From Nocardia vulneris (GTDB lineage: Bacteria; Actinomycetota; Actinomycetes; Mycobacteriales; Mycobacteriaceae), in the NCBI RefSeq assembly GCF_001613425.1, contig NZ_BDCI01000018.1:62001-126000 (forward strand): a stretch of 64,000 bases of DNA, in the 5' to 3' direction. The stretch's first letter is position 1. Each line of letters starts with the position of its first letter. This document shows positions 63,596 to 64,000 of the stretch, one piece after another. The position numbers and the translations under genes were made by a program. The notes under the pieces were generated by a model. That model searched no databases, was not told the origin of the DNA, and saw only the letters and a list, made by a program, of their open reading frames with translations.

Positions 63596-63828
63596 GGCGA
63601 GGGCCGCGCCGATGACCTCGATCACGCCCGCAACTCGAAGACCAACACGCCCGGCGCCGCGACCTGCGCCGGAGTACTGGACGGCATGATTTCGGGTACA
63701 CCAGCGGTTACGGCGAGCGCGCCGCAATCGCAGTAGACTCGACAACTCTGTTTTCCGAGCGTTCGCGTGCGCGGTGTCGACCGCGTGTACCGTTCGCCCG
63801 GCTTCATCGCGGTGACAAGGAGTTCAGT
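63596..63828. other. 233-bp gap before the helicase gene
   Basis: A minus-strand frame (63622-63807, 61 aa, with Cys-x-Cys in VYCDCGALAV) is open but lacks a ribosome site, so I do not call it. A TAGACT element (63734-63739) may be a -10 for the downstream gene. Confidence 0.35.
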
Positions 63829-64000
63829 TTGCCCGACCTCACTCAGGACCGAGCCGGCTCGTCGGGTCAGGGCAACAGCACCGCGTTGCCCGCTCGTGCG
63901 GACGGCCCGGAGCTGACCCGCGAGACCGAACAGGAACAGGCATACCTCTCGGTGCTCTACGACCGGCTCGACGAAATGCGCGATTACGCGCGCAACCGAT
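63829..64000 (+). CDS. HelD/HelR-like RNA-polymerase-associated helicase (N-terminal fragment)
   Basis: Only 57 codons are visible. TTG at 63829 has AAGGAG at 63817-63822. After a polar stretch the product enters RETEQEQAYLSVLYDRLDEM, which resembles the N-terminal coiled-coil of actinobacterial HelD/HelR proteins, superfamily 1 helicase-like ATPases that remove stalled RNA polymerase; HelR also gives rifamycin tolerance. The helicase domains lie beyond the window, so the call rests on this short similarity. Confidence 0.45.
   Translation, partial: MPDLTQDRAGSSGQGNSTALPARADGPELTRETEQEQAYLSVLYDRLDEMRDYARNR

Noticed and set aside
63622..63807. 61-codon minus-strand frame with Cys-x-Cys
   Set aside because: Fairly protein-like but no ribosome site or promoter, and it would be an isolated minus gene between plus genes; cannot be supported.

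Overview
The window is high-GC actinobacterial DNA and most likely comes from Nocardia or a close relative in the Mycobacteriales. The reasons are the very GC-rich codon use with frequent GTG starts, the block uvrA / infC-rpmI-rplT-tsnR / pheS-pheT (recalled to lie in the same neighbourhood in Mycobacterium tuberculosis), a conservon (cvnABCD) and a DosR/DosST-like dormancy region. I saw no rRNA, tRNA, CRISPR array, insertion sequence or phage module, so it reads as a chromosomal segment.

Region 1 (1-6,750) is a compact catabolic cluster: GntP permease, KDPG aldolase, D-aminoacylase and a D-serine-dehydratase-like PLP enzyme on the minus strand, divergent from a KDG kinase, an IclR regulator and RidA. 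The steps fit together as deacetylation, deamination, phosphorylation and aldol cleavage of N-acetyl-D-glucosaminate (oxidised GlcNAc). A 36-bp perfect palindrome lies inside the dehydratase gene. Region 2 (6,800-18,580) is a peptide-type ABC transporter with a tandemly duplicated binding protein, a gamma-glutamyltranspeptidase-like enzyme and a divergent LysR regulator. Its double ATPase carries an unusual tail of about 550 residues that ends in histone-H1-like Lys/Ala repeats. Region 3 (18,500-24,150) holds ppc, a VOC protein, a 31-aa peptide gene, an AAA ATPase, an acetyltransferase and two copies of a palindromic intergenic repeat.

Region 4 (24,150-31,900) is the conservon cvnA-B-C-D plus uncharacterised genes and a hydrolase. 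Region 5 (31,900-44,560) holds pheT/pheS, a drug exporter with its TetR, repeat-bearing membrane proteins, and the translation operon infC-rpmI-rplT-tsnR. infC has an AUC start codon and a long leader with terminator-like hairpins. Region 6 (44,600-53,660) is accessory: a TetR/flavin monooxygenase pair, a hydrolase behind an excisionase-type HTH protein with three phased repeats, a secreted M28 peptidase, an APH-fold kinase, and a serine hydrolase/MerR pair behind a MerR-type palindrome.

Region 7 (53,650-64,000) starts with uvrA, which has a Lys-rich tail, and continues with a dormancy module: a DosR-like regulator, a kinase that lacks the haem GAF domain, a hibernation-factor-like protein, a full-length DosS/DosT-like kinase and a PAS-PAS-GGDEF cyclase. 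A DosR-type box sits between the hibernation factor and the full-length kinase. The window ends in the first residues of a probable HelD/HelR-type helicase.

Two themes recur. Low-complexity Ala/Lys/Pro-rich appendages occur on otherwise ordinary proteins (ABC ATPase, UvrA, IF3, two membrane proteins). Several regulators (LysR, TetR, MerR, IclR, excisionase-type) sit next to readable palindromes.
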